A stretch of 64,000 nt of DNA from Agrostemma githago (lineage: Eukaryota; Streptophyta; Magnoliopsida; Caryophyllales; Caryophyllaceae), in contig OY288254.1 of the NCBI GenBank assembly GCA_958450325.1, positions 33,985,577-34,049,576 of the forward strand. Direction: 5' to 3'. This document shows positions 53,122-60,958 of the stretch, in pieces. The translations under genes were made by a program, and so were the position numbers. Position 1 is the stretch's first letter, and every line of letters begins with the position of its first letter. Below the pieces are notes generated by a model, which saw only the letters and a list, made by a program, of their open reading frames with translations, did no database searches and was not told where the DNA came from.

Positions 53122-55456
53122 GGTATTGGTGAACCCTGTCGTGGATGTTATTCAAAGATGGGGCACTGAACCTTAAGAGTAGGGTACTACATAAGACGGG
53201 ACAGAAAAGGGTTTAGGGTTGGATTAGGAGGACCCGCTACGCGGCTCTGTCTAATCCAACCCTAAACCCTTTTCCTTATTCAAGGTCACTAAACCCGCAA
53301 CAAACTGAACCCTAAGAGGGTATTGGTGAACCCTGTCGTGGATGTGATTCAAAGATGGGGCACTGAACCTTAAGAGTAGGTTACTGCATAAGACGGGACG
53401 GAAAAGGGTTTAGGGTTGGATTAGGCGGACCCGCTTCGCGGCTCCGCCTAATCCAACCCTAAACCCTTTTCCTTATTCAAGGTCACTAAACCCGCAACAA
53501 ACTGAACCCTAAGAGTGTATTGGTGAACCCTATCGTGGATGTGATTCAAAGATGGGGCACTGAACCTTAAGAGTAGGGTACTACATAAGACGGGATGGAA
53601 AAGGGTTTAGGGTTGGATTAGGCGGACCCGCTTCGCAGCTCCGCCTAATCCAACCCTAAACCCTTTTCCTTATTCATGGTCACTAAACCCGCAACAAACT
53701 AAACCCTAAGAGGGTATTGGTGAAACCTGTTGTGGATGTGATTCAAAGATGGGGCACTGAACCTTAAGAGTAGGGTACTGCATAAGACGGGACGGAAAAG
53801 GTTTTAGGGTTGGATTAGGCGGACCCGCTACGCGGCTCCGCCTAATACAACCCTAAACCTTTTCCTTATTCAAGGACGGAAAAGGGTTTAGGGTTGGGTT
53901 AGGCGGACCCGCTTCGCGGCTCCGCCTAATCCAACCCTAAACCCTTTTCCTTATTCAAGGTCACTAAACCCGCAAGAAACTGAACCCTAAGAGGGTATTG
54001 GTGAACCCTGTCGTGGATGTGATTCAAAGATGGGGCACTGAACCTTAAGAGTAGGGTACTGCATAAGACGGGACGGAAAAGGGTTTAGGGTTGGATTAGG
54101 CGGACCCGCTTCGCGGCTCCGCCTAATCCAACCCTAAACCCCTTTCCTTATTCAAGGTCACTAAACCCGCAACAAACTGAACCCTAAGAGGGTATTGGTG
54201 AACCCTGTCGTGGATGTTATTCAAAGATGGGGCACTGAACCTTAAGAGTAGGGTACTACATAAGACGGGACAGAAAAGGGTTTAGGGTTGGATTAGGAGG
54301 ACCCGCTACGCGGCTCTGTCTAATCCAACCCTAAACCCTTTTCCTTATTCAAGGTCACTAAACCCGCAACAAACTGAACCCTAAGAGGGTATTGGTGAAC
54401 CCTGTCGTGGATGTGATTCAAAGATGGGGCACTGAACCTTAAGAGTAGGTTACTGCATAAGACGGGACGGAAAAGGGTTTAGGGTTGGATTAGGCGGACC
54501 TGCTTCGCGGCTCCGCCTAATCCAACCCTAAACCCTTTTCCTTATTCAAGGTCACTAAACCCGCAACAAACTGAACCCTAAGAGTGTATTGGTGAACCCT
54601 ATCGTGGATGTGATTCAAAGATGGGGCACTGAACCTTAAGAGTAGGGTACTACATAAGACGGGATGGAAAAGGGTTTAGGGTTGGATTAGGCGGACCCGC
54701 TTCGCAGCTCCGCCTAATCCAACCCTAAACCCTTTTCCTTATTCATGGTCACTAAACCCGCAACAAACTGAACCCTAAGAGGGTATTGGTGAAACCTGTC
54801 GTGGATGTGATTCAAAGATGGGGCACTGAACCTTAAGAGTAGGGTACTGCATAAGACGGGACGGAAAAGGTTTTAGGGTTGGATTACGCGGACCCGCTAC
54901 GCGGCTCCGCCTAATACAACCCTAAACCATTTCCTTATTCAAGGATGGAAAAGGGTTTAGGGTTGGATTAGGCGGACCCGCTTCGCGGCTCCGCCTAATC
55001 CAACCCTAAACCCTTTTCCTTATTCAAGGTCACTAAACACGCAAGAAACTGAACACTAAGAGAGTATTGGTGAACCCTGTCGTGGATGTGATTCAAAGAT
55101 GGGGCACTGAACCTTAAGAGTAGGGTACTGCATAAGACGGGACGGAAAAGGGTTCGGGGTTGGATTAGGCGGACCCGCTTCGCGGCTCCGCCTAATCCAA
55201 CCCTAAACCCTTTTCCTTATTCAAGGTCACTAAACCCGCAACAAACTGAACCCTAAGAGGGTATTGGTGAACCCTGTCGTGGATGTTATTCAAAGATGGG
55301 GCACTGAACCTTAAGAGTAGGGTACTACATAAGACGGGACAGAAAAGGGTTTAGGGTTGGATTAGGAGGACCCGCTACGCGGCTCTGCCTAATCCAACCC
55401 TAAACCCTTTTCCTTATTCAAGGTCACTAAACCCGCAAGAAACTGAACCCTAAGAG
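53122..55456 (+). repeat. 1069-bp higher-order repeat (block VI)
   Basis: Units with GATGTTATTC, GACAGAAAAGG and an AGGAGGACCCGC hairpin start at 53122, 54191 and 55260, each 1069 bp apart (four basic units plus one double unit by length). The first two also share the CTCTGTCTAATCC variant, and the preceding units share AAACCCCTTTCC. The third copy has lost the CTCTGT variant and is followed by edge-type units. Confidence 0.82.
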
Positions 55457-56131
55457 GGTATTGGTGAACCCTGTCGTGGATGTGATTCAAAGATGGGGCA
55501 CTGAACCTTAAGAGTAGGGTACTTCATAAGACGGGACGGAAAAGGGTTTAGGGTTAGATTAGGCGGACCCGCTTCGCAGCTCCGCCTAATCCAACCCTAA
55601 ACCCTTTTCCTTATTCATGGTCACTAAACCCGCAACAAACTGAACCCTAAGAGGGTATTGGTGAACCCTGTCGTGGATGTGATTCAAAGATGGGGCACTG
55701 AACCTTAAGAGTAGGGTACTGCATAAGACGGGACGGAAAAGGTTTTAGGGTTGTATTAGGCGGACCCGCTACGCGGCTCCGCCTATTACAACCCTAAACC
55801 TTTTCCTTATTCAAGGACGGAAAAGGGTTTAGGGTTGGATTAGGCGGACCCGCTTCGCGGCTCCGCCTAATCCAACCCTAAACCCTTTTCCTTATTCAAG
55901 GTCACTAAACACGCAAGAAACTGAACCCTAAGCGGGTATTGGTGAACCCAATCGTGGATGTGATTCAAAGATGGGGCACTGAACCTTAAGAGTAGGGTAC
56001 TACATATGACGGGATGGAAAAGGGTTTAGGGTTGGATTAGGCGGACCCGCTTCGCAGCTCCGCCTAATCCAACCCTAAACCCTTTTCCTTATTCATGGTC
56101 ACTAAACCCGCAACAAACTGAAACCTAAGAG

Positions 56132-56552
56132 GGTATTGGTGAACCCTGTCGTGGATGTGATTCAAAGATGGGGCACTGAACCTTAAGAGTAGGGTACTGC
56201 ATAAGACGGGACGGAAAAGGTTTTAGGATTGTATTAGGCGGACCCGCTACGCGGCTCCGCCTATTACAACCCTAAACCTTTTCCTTATTCAAGGACGGAA
56301 AAGGGTTTAAGGTCACCTTAAGAGTAGGGTACTACATAAGACGGGACGGAAAAGGGTTTAGGGTTGAATTAGGCGGAGCCGCGAAGCGGGTCCGCCTAAT
56401 CCAACCCTAAACCCTTTTCCTTATTCAAGGTCACTAAACCCGCAACAAACTGAACCCTAAGAGGGTATTGGTGAACCCTGTCGTGGATTTGATTCAAAGA
56501 TGGGGCACTGAACCTTAAGAGTGGGGTACTACATAAGACGGGACGGAAAAGG
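56132..56552 (+). repeat. degenerate right edge of the satellite array
   Basis: The last units are rearranged. In the double unit starting at 56132 the second hairpin is cut after AAAAGGGTTTA, which is followed by AGGTCAC from after the hairpin and then by CTTAAGAGTAGG from the middle of the spacer, so most of a unit has been lost. The next hairpin (56372-56396) has an inverted apex. The final unit starts at 56464 and stops inside the left arm at GGACGGAAAAGG (56552), where a different repeat begins. Confidence 0.88.
56372..56396 (+). repeat. inverted hairpin apex at array edge
   Basis: The apex reads AGCCGCGAAGCGGGT between GGCGG and CCGCC, the exact reverse complement of the usual ACCCGCTTCGCGGCT. 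The left arm keeps the GGTTGAATTAGG variant seen in non-inverted units, so here the inversion seems confined to the apex. The same flipped apex occurs at 106-130, 1653-1677, 2525-2549, 4184-4208, 5056-5080, 5450-5474, 7109-7133, 7981-8005, 9922-9946, 14449-14473 and 19845-19869. Confidence 0.93.
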
Positions 56553-57135
56553 TCCTCAAATGATATAGAATTATGTACCATGATGGGGCACTGGACCCGC
56601 TACAATGATGTCCTAAGATTGTTTATGTACAATTGATATAGATTTATTTTCCATGATGTCCTCAAATGGGTTATGTACAGCTGATATAGAAATATGTACA
56701 ATGATGCCCTCAAATGGGTTATGTACTAATGATATAAAATTATGTACAATGATGTCCTAAGATTGGTTATGTACAGTTCATATAGAATTATGTACCATGA
56801 TGTCCTCAAATGGATTATGTACAGCTGATATAGAAATATGTACAATGATGTCTTCAAATGGGTTATGTACAGCTGATATAGAAATATGTACAATGATGTC
56901 CTAAGATTGGTTATGTACAGTTGATATAGAATTATGTACCATGATGTCCTCAAATGGGTTATGTACAGCTGATATAGAAATATGTACAATGATGTCCTCA
57001 AATGGGTTATGTACAGCTGATATAGAGATATGTACAATGATGTCCTAAGATTGGTTATGTACAGTTGATATATAATTATGTACCATGATGTCCTCAAATG
57101 GGATTTTACAGCTGATATAGAATTATGTACCTTAT
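56553..57135. repeat. 48-bp tandem repeat array
   Basis: This is a tandem repeat of 48 bp, with copies at 56608, 56655, 56703, 56751, 56799, 56847, 56895, 56943, 56991, 57039 and 57087. Two types alternate. Type A has CCTAAGATTGGTTATGTACA and ends TACCATGATG. Type B has CCTCAAATGGGTTATGTACA and ends TACAATGATG. Type A recurs at 56608, 56751, 56895 and 57039, so the pattern is A-B-B with a 144-bp higher-order period. The minus strand stays open through the array because 48 is a multiple of three. It reads as a 16-residue repeat (LRTSLYIFLYQLYITH), but I do not regard this as a gene. Confidence 0.95.
56580..56605 (+). repeat. satellite fragments embedded in the 48-bp repeat
   Basis: Between two 48-bp repeat copies the sequence CCATGATG runs into GGGCACTG and then GGACCCGCTAC, before returning to AATGATGTCC. 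GATGGGGCACTG matches the satellite spacer and GGACCCGCTAC matches the satellite hairpin apex; in the satellite these are about 65 bp apart. The switches share short identities (GATG, G and TAC). Confidence 0.85.
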
Positions 57136-57600
57136 AAAATGATCCTACGTCCTGTACATAATAATGAATACAGTGTACATAATATGTACTACTGAAATGA
57201 AAATATATACATTATATAGTGACAAATATGTACATAATAAGTTATAAACGTAATTCAGCAGAGCAATTATGTACATTATCTGATGGGTTATGTACATGTG
57301 ATCTAGAATTATGTACAATTATATCCTCAGTCGGGTTATGTACAACTAATATAAAATTATGTATAGTAATATCCTCAAAAAAATTAAGTACAACTGATAT
57401 GTAAATATATACATTACATAATGACCTATATTCTATACTTTGTAAATTGTTACAAGCGCAACAAAATTTCTACTTTAAGATGTAACTAGATGACTTATGT
57501 ACAACTAATATAGAATTATGTCTAGTGATATCAAAATATCAACATTATTTAGTGACAAATATGTACATCACAAGTTATCAAAATAATTCAGCAGAGAATC
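57136..57600. repeat. decayed copies of the 48-bp repeat with a 333-bp superrepeat
   Basis: The motifs TATGTACA, GATATAGAATTATG and ATATCCTCA continue with irregular spacing, as expected for diverged copies of the neighbouring 48-bp repeat. A longer segment is also duplicated: TAGTGACAAATATGTACAT at 57217 recurs at 57550, each followed by an AAGTTAT and AATTCAGCAGAG stretch, giving a period near 333 bp. I see no gene here. Confidence 0.75.
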
Positions 57601-58192
57601 AGTAGAGAATCTACGTAATTCTTAATAATCGGTTGTCTACTTTAGAACAAATATATTAATTTCTTGCATAAGCAGGTTCAGAATCAGTTTTCTCTAAACG
57701 AATTGTTCAGGATTACAATCAAATCTGCAAGTGAAAATGACGACAATCAAATGAAGGATAGAAATCGTTGATAATCAAGCATAGAATTCCTTGATAATCA
57801 AGAACAGAATTCGTAAAATCAATTCTACGAACGAATTTACAAAGTGAACAAAATGAAATCTGAAACTTAAATGATGATAATCGAAAGATGAAGATCTGCA
57901 ATTGAAATGATGAAGACGCTCGATTTTACGAGTGGGCACAATTAAATCTGCAAGTGAAAATGATGAAGATCTGCAACGGAACTGATGAGGATGATCGAAT
58001 GATTTGAATGAAAAAATAAACAAATTTCTAGAGAGAGAAAGTCGACTAATTCAAAAGGGAAGGAAGGAGATGGCGCGCGTTTGTTTTTGTGCTTTGAATT
58101 TTGATCAAGCCTGGTCCGTTGATCTCAATCAGATCTAACGGCCCAGATTGTGCCTCAACGGTTGCAGGGAGTTAGGCTGCCTCAATCGATCC

Positions 58193-58194
<2 letters not shown>
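57600..58194. other. AT-rich intergenic DNA with short internal repeats
   Basis: No gene is supported. The stretch contains degenerate repeats of AAATCTGCAAGTGAAAATGA (57722 and 57944) and of GATGAAGATCTGCAA (about 57888 and 57964). Both strands stay open for only 60-82 codons, and the translations have no recognisable domain. The right part has GGCGCGCG (58072-58079) and the phrase AGATCTAACGGCCCAGATTG, a type of sequence often met in plant transposon ends and intergenic DNA. CCGTTGATCT and AGATCTAACGG form an imperfect inverted repeat around 58117-58142. Confidence 0.6.

Positions 58195-58249
<55 letters not shown>
58195..58249. repeat. (TA)n microsatellite
   Basis: This is an uninterrupted AT/TA dinucleotide tract of about 54 bp, flanked by CGATCCTTA on the left and AATTGGGTC on the right. 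Confidence 0.97.
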
Positions 58250-58251
<2 letters not shown>

Positions 58252-58332
58252 TGGGTCTTAGGTGGCGTAGGATTTTTGGGTTATACAATTTTTTATATTG
58301 TTTATTTAACTTAAAAAATATAATAAAAAATT

Positions 58333-58656
58333 TGGACCAATAATATCGCTCGAAAAGTTCCTCCTTTATTAATATATATTGATTAAATACTCCGTTTTAA
58401 TTTGAGAGAAAGTTATTCAAGGTATAAAGTTTGATAAATGTTATTTAAGGTATTAAATATCAGTTTACCCTTATTTTTATAATCTTTATATGAGGACTTT
58501 TATTTCAATGTAAACAAATGATGATACATAGTTTAAATATAACTCTTACCCTGTAACTTTCTTAAAATGTAATTAAGCCAACTAACCGTGCATCGCACGG
58601 GATTTTAATTTGTATATATATACTTGAAACTTTTTTCGAGCGATCTTACTGGTCCA
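58333..58656. mobile_element. small inverted-repeat element (about 324 bp), unclassified
   Basis: The arms TGGACCAATAATATCGCTCG (58333 onward, continuing to 58360) and CGAGCGATCTTACTGGTCCA (ending 58656) are imperfect reverse complements, about 27 of 31 positions by eye. TTT lies outside both ends. Just inside the right arm is a perfect small hairpin, CCGTGC-ATC-GCACGG (58586-58600). Hairpins of this kind lie near Helitron 3' ends, but no CTRR terminus is evident. This may be a non-autonomous transposon remnant. No coding sequence is visible. Confidence 0.5.
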
Positions 58657-58991
58657 TTTCATCAAAACTCAAATTAGGAAAGTACCATAAATAATAAAAA
58701 AATCAACTAGAGAATATTTTAATTATTATATTATTTATTTAATCTATTATATTAATGTGATGTTTTACATTATTTAAGTAAAAAAAAATCCTTTAAAGTT
58801 CTTTTTTTTTTTAAATTATCGTAAAAAATATTATAAAACTGAAATAATTAGATTCGTGGTTGAAAATGCGTTCAATAGAGTATAATATTTGTTCAAAAAA
58901 AAATATGATTAATTTATTACATATAACAGTTGTAAAATTATCCTACATCAACAAATTATATTATGGTGATATAATTCTATATTATAAATAA
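58657..58991. other. AT-rich DNA without genes
   Basis: The sequence is very AT-rich, with homopolymer A and T runs (58781-58789 and 58802-58812). Its right end, CTACATCAACAAATTATATTATGGTGAT (split here only by the page lines; starts 58943), resembles two sequences beyond the MITE that start near 59561 and 59658, so these are diverged direct repeats. I see no gene or RNA. Confidence 0.6.
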
Positions 58992-59000
58992 AAGAAATTA
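58992..59000. repeat. left 9-bp target-site duplication
   Basis: AAGAAATTA immediately precedes the MITE and is repeated exactly at 59474-59482. The intact pair indicates a fairly recent insertion, into a sequence of the form ATAAAAGAAATTATTC. Confidence 0.9.
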
Positions 59001-59473
59001 GGGTATTTCATGACAATAATACCAACTATAAGGGGGTTTCTTAGATTAATCCCAACTATACGTAATCTCGTTTTAATATGAACTATGCCTTTATTAATCT
59101 CTCATTGATATAGGCGACCGGTTACCTGGAAAACCGGTTGAACCTTCCTCTTCAGTTTCGGTTGTTGGTTAAATTTTTTTTGAATCTTCCCAAAATTCGT
59201 CTTGCATTTTTTTTCCTGATTAGTATTGTAGAAGCCATGAAAAAAAAATGTTTTAATTTTCTTGTTGTTTTGACTTTCACGAACGACGACGGAACACTCA
59301 AGGACCCTAGAAAGTCACAACCGGTCACTATTACCGGTTATAGCAGGTCATAATTTTGTCCATAGCAAAATGAGATTAATGAAGGCATAGTTCATATTAA
59401 AACGAGATTATGTATAGTTGGGATTATTCTAAGAAGCTCTCTTATAGTTGGTATTATTGTCATGAAATAACCC
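59001..59473. mobile_element. Mutator-like MITE with 102-bp terminal inverted repeats
   Basis: This is a complete non-autonomous element of 473 bp. The left end, GGGTATTTCATGACAATAAT (arm to about 59102), and the right end (59372-59473) are reverse complements at roughly 90% of positions, with one single-base indel close to the tip. The nine bases AAGAAATTA directly flank both ends (58992-59000 and 59474-59482), a perfect target-site duplication. Long inverted repeats with a 9-bp duplication are typical of Mutator-like elements. The central 270 bp contains further partly inverted ACCGGT motifs (ACCGGTTACC, AACCGGTTG, CAACCGGTC, ACCGGTTATAG). A 71-codon open frame inside it has no domain, and I treat it as chance. 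Confidence 0.92.
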
Positions 59474-59482
59474 AAGAAATTA
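59474..59482. repeat. right 9-bp target-site duplication
   Basis: AAGAAATTA directly follows the MITE right end GAAATAACCC. It matches the left copy in all nine bases. Confidence 0.9.
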
Positions 59483-59560
59483 TTCATTCAAATATATTTA
59501 CCAAAAATCTTTTAAATCTGAAAAAGTGTGTTTAAAACTATAAATCTTAAGTGAAATATT

Positions 59561-59687
59561 CTACATCGAAAAATTATGATGAGGTGATGAAATTTTATAT
59601 TACAAATAAGAGTAATCATTCGGTTTTATATATCGAGTAAGAAAAACTTTTTAATTATCCACATTGAAAAATAATGAGAAGGTGATG

Positions 59688-59691
<4 letters not shown>
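59561..59691. repeat. diverged direct repeats of a CTACATC...GGTGATG unit
   Basis: CTACATCGAAAAATTATGAT (59561), followed by GAGGTGATG, and CCACATTGAAAAATAATGAG (59659), followed by AAGGTGATGG, are about 98 bp apart. A third relative starts at 58943, left of the MITE. They probably derive from one older element that the MITE later interrupted. No function can be assigned. Confidence 0.55.

Positions 59692-59720
<29 letters not shown>
59691..59720. repeat. (TA)n tract at left border of TA-flanked element
   Basis: A TA dinucleotide run of about 28 bp directly abuts GAGTCAAGATCGGGTGAGAA. A matching but longer TA run lies at the far end of the same element. Confidence 0.93.
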
Positions 59721-59723
<3 letters not shown>

Positions 59724-59988
59724 TCAAGATCGGGTGAGAACCTATGCTATGATGAGAACTGTGAGAACCTCCTCCCACCCTTAGATCTTACTGCTTCTTA
59801 TGGCTGAGATTTTTCCACCTATATATCTTGTTAATGTACGGACGGGTTAATTTAACAAACACACACTATAGTGTGGAAAAAATCATTCAAGAGGTTTGAA
59901 GTTACATAAAGGGTGAGAATGTGGAACACAGAACTAAAAGTCGCGAAATTAGGATGAACAAGTGGAAGGAATCTTAGAAAAAGGATAT

Positions 59989-60182
59989 TATCATCATCAT
60001 CATCATTATTTGCCTATTTACTTTGATGAGGATCATTATCATTATCATTATCATTATCAATCATTATTATTATTATTATTATTATGGCGATAATTGTGAC
60101 GAGCCGTATGATAAGTATGACCTAAAACATTATAATTATAATTATACATTATCCCAATCATATTATTATTATTATTATTTGG
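59989..60182. repeat. cluster of ATC, ATCATT and ATT microsatellites
   Basis: Short tandem tracts follow each other: (ATC)n at 59990-60007, (ATCATT)n at about 60032-60056, (ATT)n at 60063-60085 and (ATT)n at about 60160-60180. The intervening sequence shows no gene. Confidence 0.9.
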
Positions 60183-60400
60183 ATGATTGTGGATGGGAGT
60201 AACGAAAGTATAGCAATAACCTATTTATACTCCGTCTCAAGCTATATATTTGGTCGACATTTCTAAAATAGGTGGGGATCGAAATGGTGCGTCGGCGACG
60301 AGAACCGTGGTGGGTGCCACCGGTGTAAGAGAGAGAAAATGTCGGTTTTTATTTTTAGCAAAATGTTTGTTATTGCCTTTAAATATTTCTCTTATACCAA
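60183..60400. other. sequence between microsatellites and minisatellite, no gene
   Basis: This contains a short patch richer in G and C (about 60265-60330, with GGTGCGTCGGCGACGAG and GGTGCCACCGGTG) that stands out from the AT-rich surroundings and could be a captured fragment. No frame of useful length crosses it. Confidence 0.5.
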
Positions 60401-60403
60401 AAT

Positions 60404-60958
60404 GAGTATGCTAAAATTGAGAAAGGGTACATTAAAATTTAAAAATGTACGCTAAAATTCAAAAGTGAGGGTACGCTAAAATTGAAATTTAAAAAGGGTA
60501 CGTTAAAATAGAAAAAGGGTACGTTAAAATTGAAATTGAACAAGAGTACGCTAAAGTTGAAAAATGGTACGCTAAAAGTGAAAAAGGGTACGCTAAAAAT
60601 AAAATTGAAAAAAGGTACGCTAAAATTGAAATTGAAAAAGGGTACGCTAAAATTGAAACAGGGTACGCTAAAACAGAAAAAGAGTACGCTAAAAGTGGAA
60701 AATGGATCACTAAAATTGAAATTGAAAAAAAAATACGCTAAAAGTGAAAAATGGTAGGCTAAAATTTGAAAAGAGTACGCTAAAATTGAAATTGAAAAAG
60801 GGTACGCTGAAATTTAAAAGGGTACGCTAAAATTGAAAAAGGTACGATAAATTTAAGAAAGGGTACGCTAAAATTGAAAAGGGATACACCATAATTAAAA
60901 GAGGGTACGACAATGGTATGCTAAAATTGAAAAGTGGTACGCTAAAATTGAAAAAGAA
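60404..60958. repeat. GTACGCTAAAATTGAAAAAGG minisatellite of about 20-30 bp
   Basis: About 25 copies of a core GGTACGCTAAAATTGAAA, with unit lengths from about 20 to 33 bp caused by an optional extra ATTGAA or AAATTGAA. Single-base variants (ACGTTAAAA, ACGATAA, TAGGCTAAAA, TATGCTAAAA) are scattered through it. Both strands translate to low-complexity peptides (LKLKKGTLK on plus, SILAYPFS on minus). These are by-products of the repeat, not genes. Confidence 0.93.

Larger units (their letters stand above)
1..56552 (+). repeat. 197-bp palindrome-bearing satellite array
   Basis: This is one continuous head-to-tail satellite array, all in the same orientation, and it probably continues upstream of the window. 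Taking the unit start as GGTATTGGTGAACCCTGTCG, starts fall at 1, 198, 395, 677, 874, 1070, 1351, 1548 and so on, giving a basic period of 197 bp and longer units of 281-282 or 366 bp. By size there are roughly 265 units; I estimated this and did not count every one. Each unit is a 124-bp spacer plus a 73-bp palindrome. Stop codons occur in all frames, so no long reading frame exists. I see no transposon insertion anywhere in the 56.5 kb. I do not recognise the family. Location (subtelomeric, pericentromeric or interstitial) cannot be read from the sequence. Confidence 0.98.

Noticed and set aside
1..56552. CRISPR-like array of palindromic direct repeats
   Set aside because: The spacer between hairpins is itself repeated and not unique, the unit is 197 bp and there are no cas genes. 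The setting is plant nuclear DNA.
1..56552. True telomere or ribosomal DNA spacer
   Set aside because: The TTTAGGG motif is only 1.5 copies per arm and never tandem over longer runs, and no rRNA sequence or TATATAGGGG-type polymerase I start is seen.
56396..56581. Minus-strand 61-codon frame at the array edge
   Set aside because: It is a translation of satellite sequence across the junction, with no domain and no conserved frame in interior units.
56726..57097. Minus-strand 123-codon repetitive protein
   Set aside because: The frame is open only because the 48-bp period is divisible by three. The peptide is Tyr/Leu/Ile-rich, with no known family and no promoter or start context. Kept only as a finding to check.
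57219..57404. Plus-strand 61-codon frame in the decayed 48-bp region
   Set aside because: It lies wholly within degenerate repeat copies, and the peptide (repeated LCT motifs) mirrors the repeat.
57719..58023. Two overlapping minus-strand frames of 60 and 82 codons
   Set aside because: They have no recognisable domain and are Phe/Ser/His-rich, as expected from AAATGATGAAGA-type repeats. Two competing frames over the same bases argue against coding.
58586..58600. Helitron 3' end at the CCGTGCATCGCACGG hairpin
   Set aside because: The hairpin is suggestive, but no CTRR followed by T lies at the expected 10-12 bases on either strand and no TC start can be paired with it.
59138..59353. Plus-strand 71-codon frame inside the MITE
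   Set aside because: It lies within a 473-bp non-autonomous element and partly in inverted ACCGGT motifs, far too small for a transposase.
60489..60757. Overlapping frames on both strands in the minisatellite
   Set aside because: Low-complexity translations of the GTACGCTAAAA repeat on both strands.
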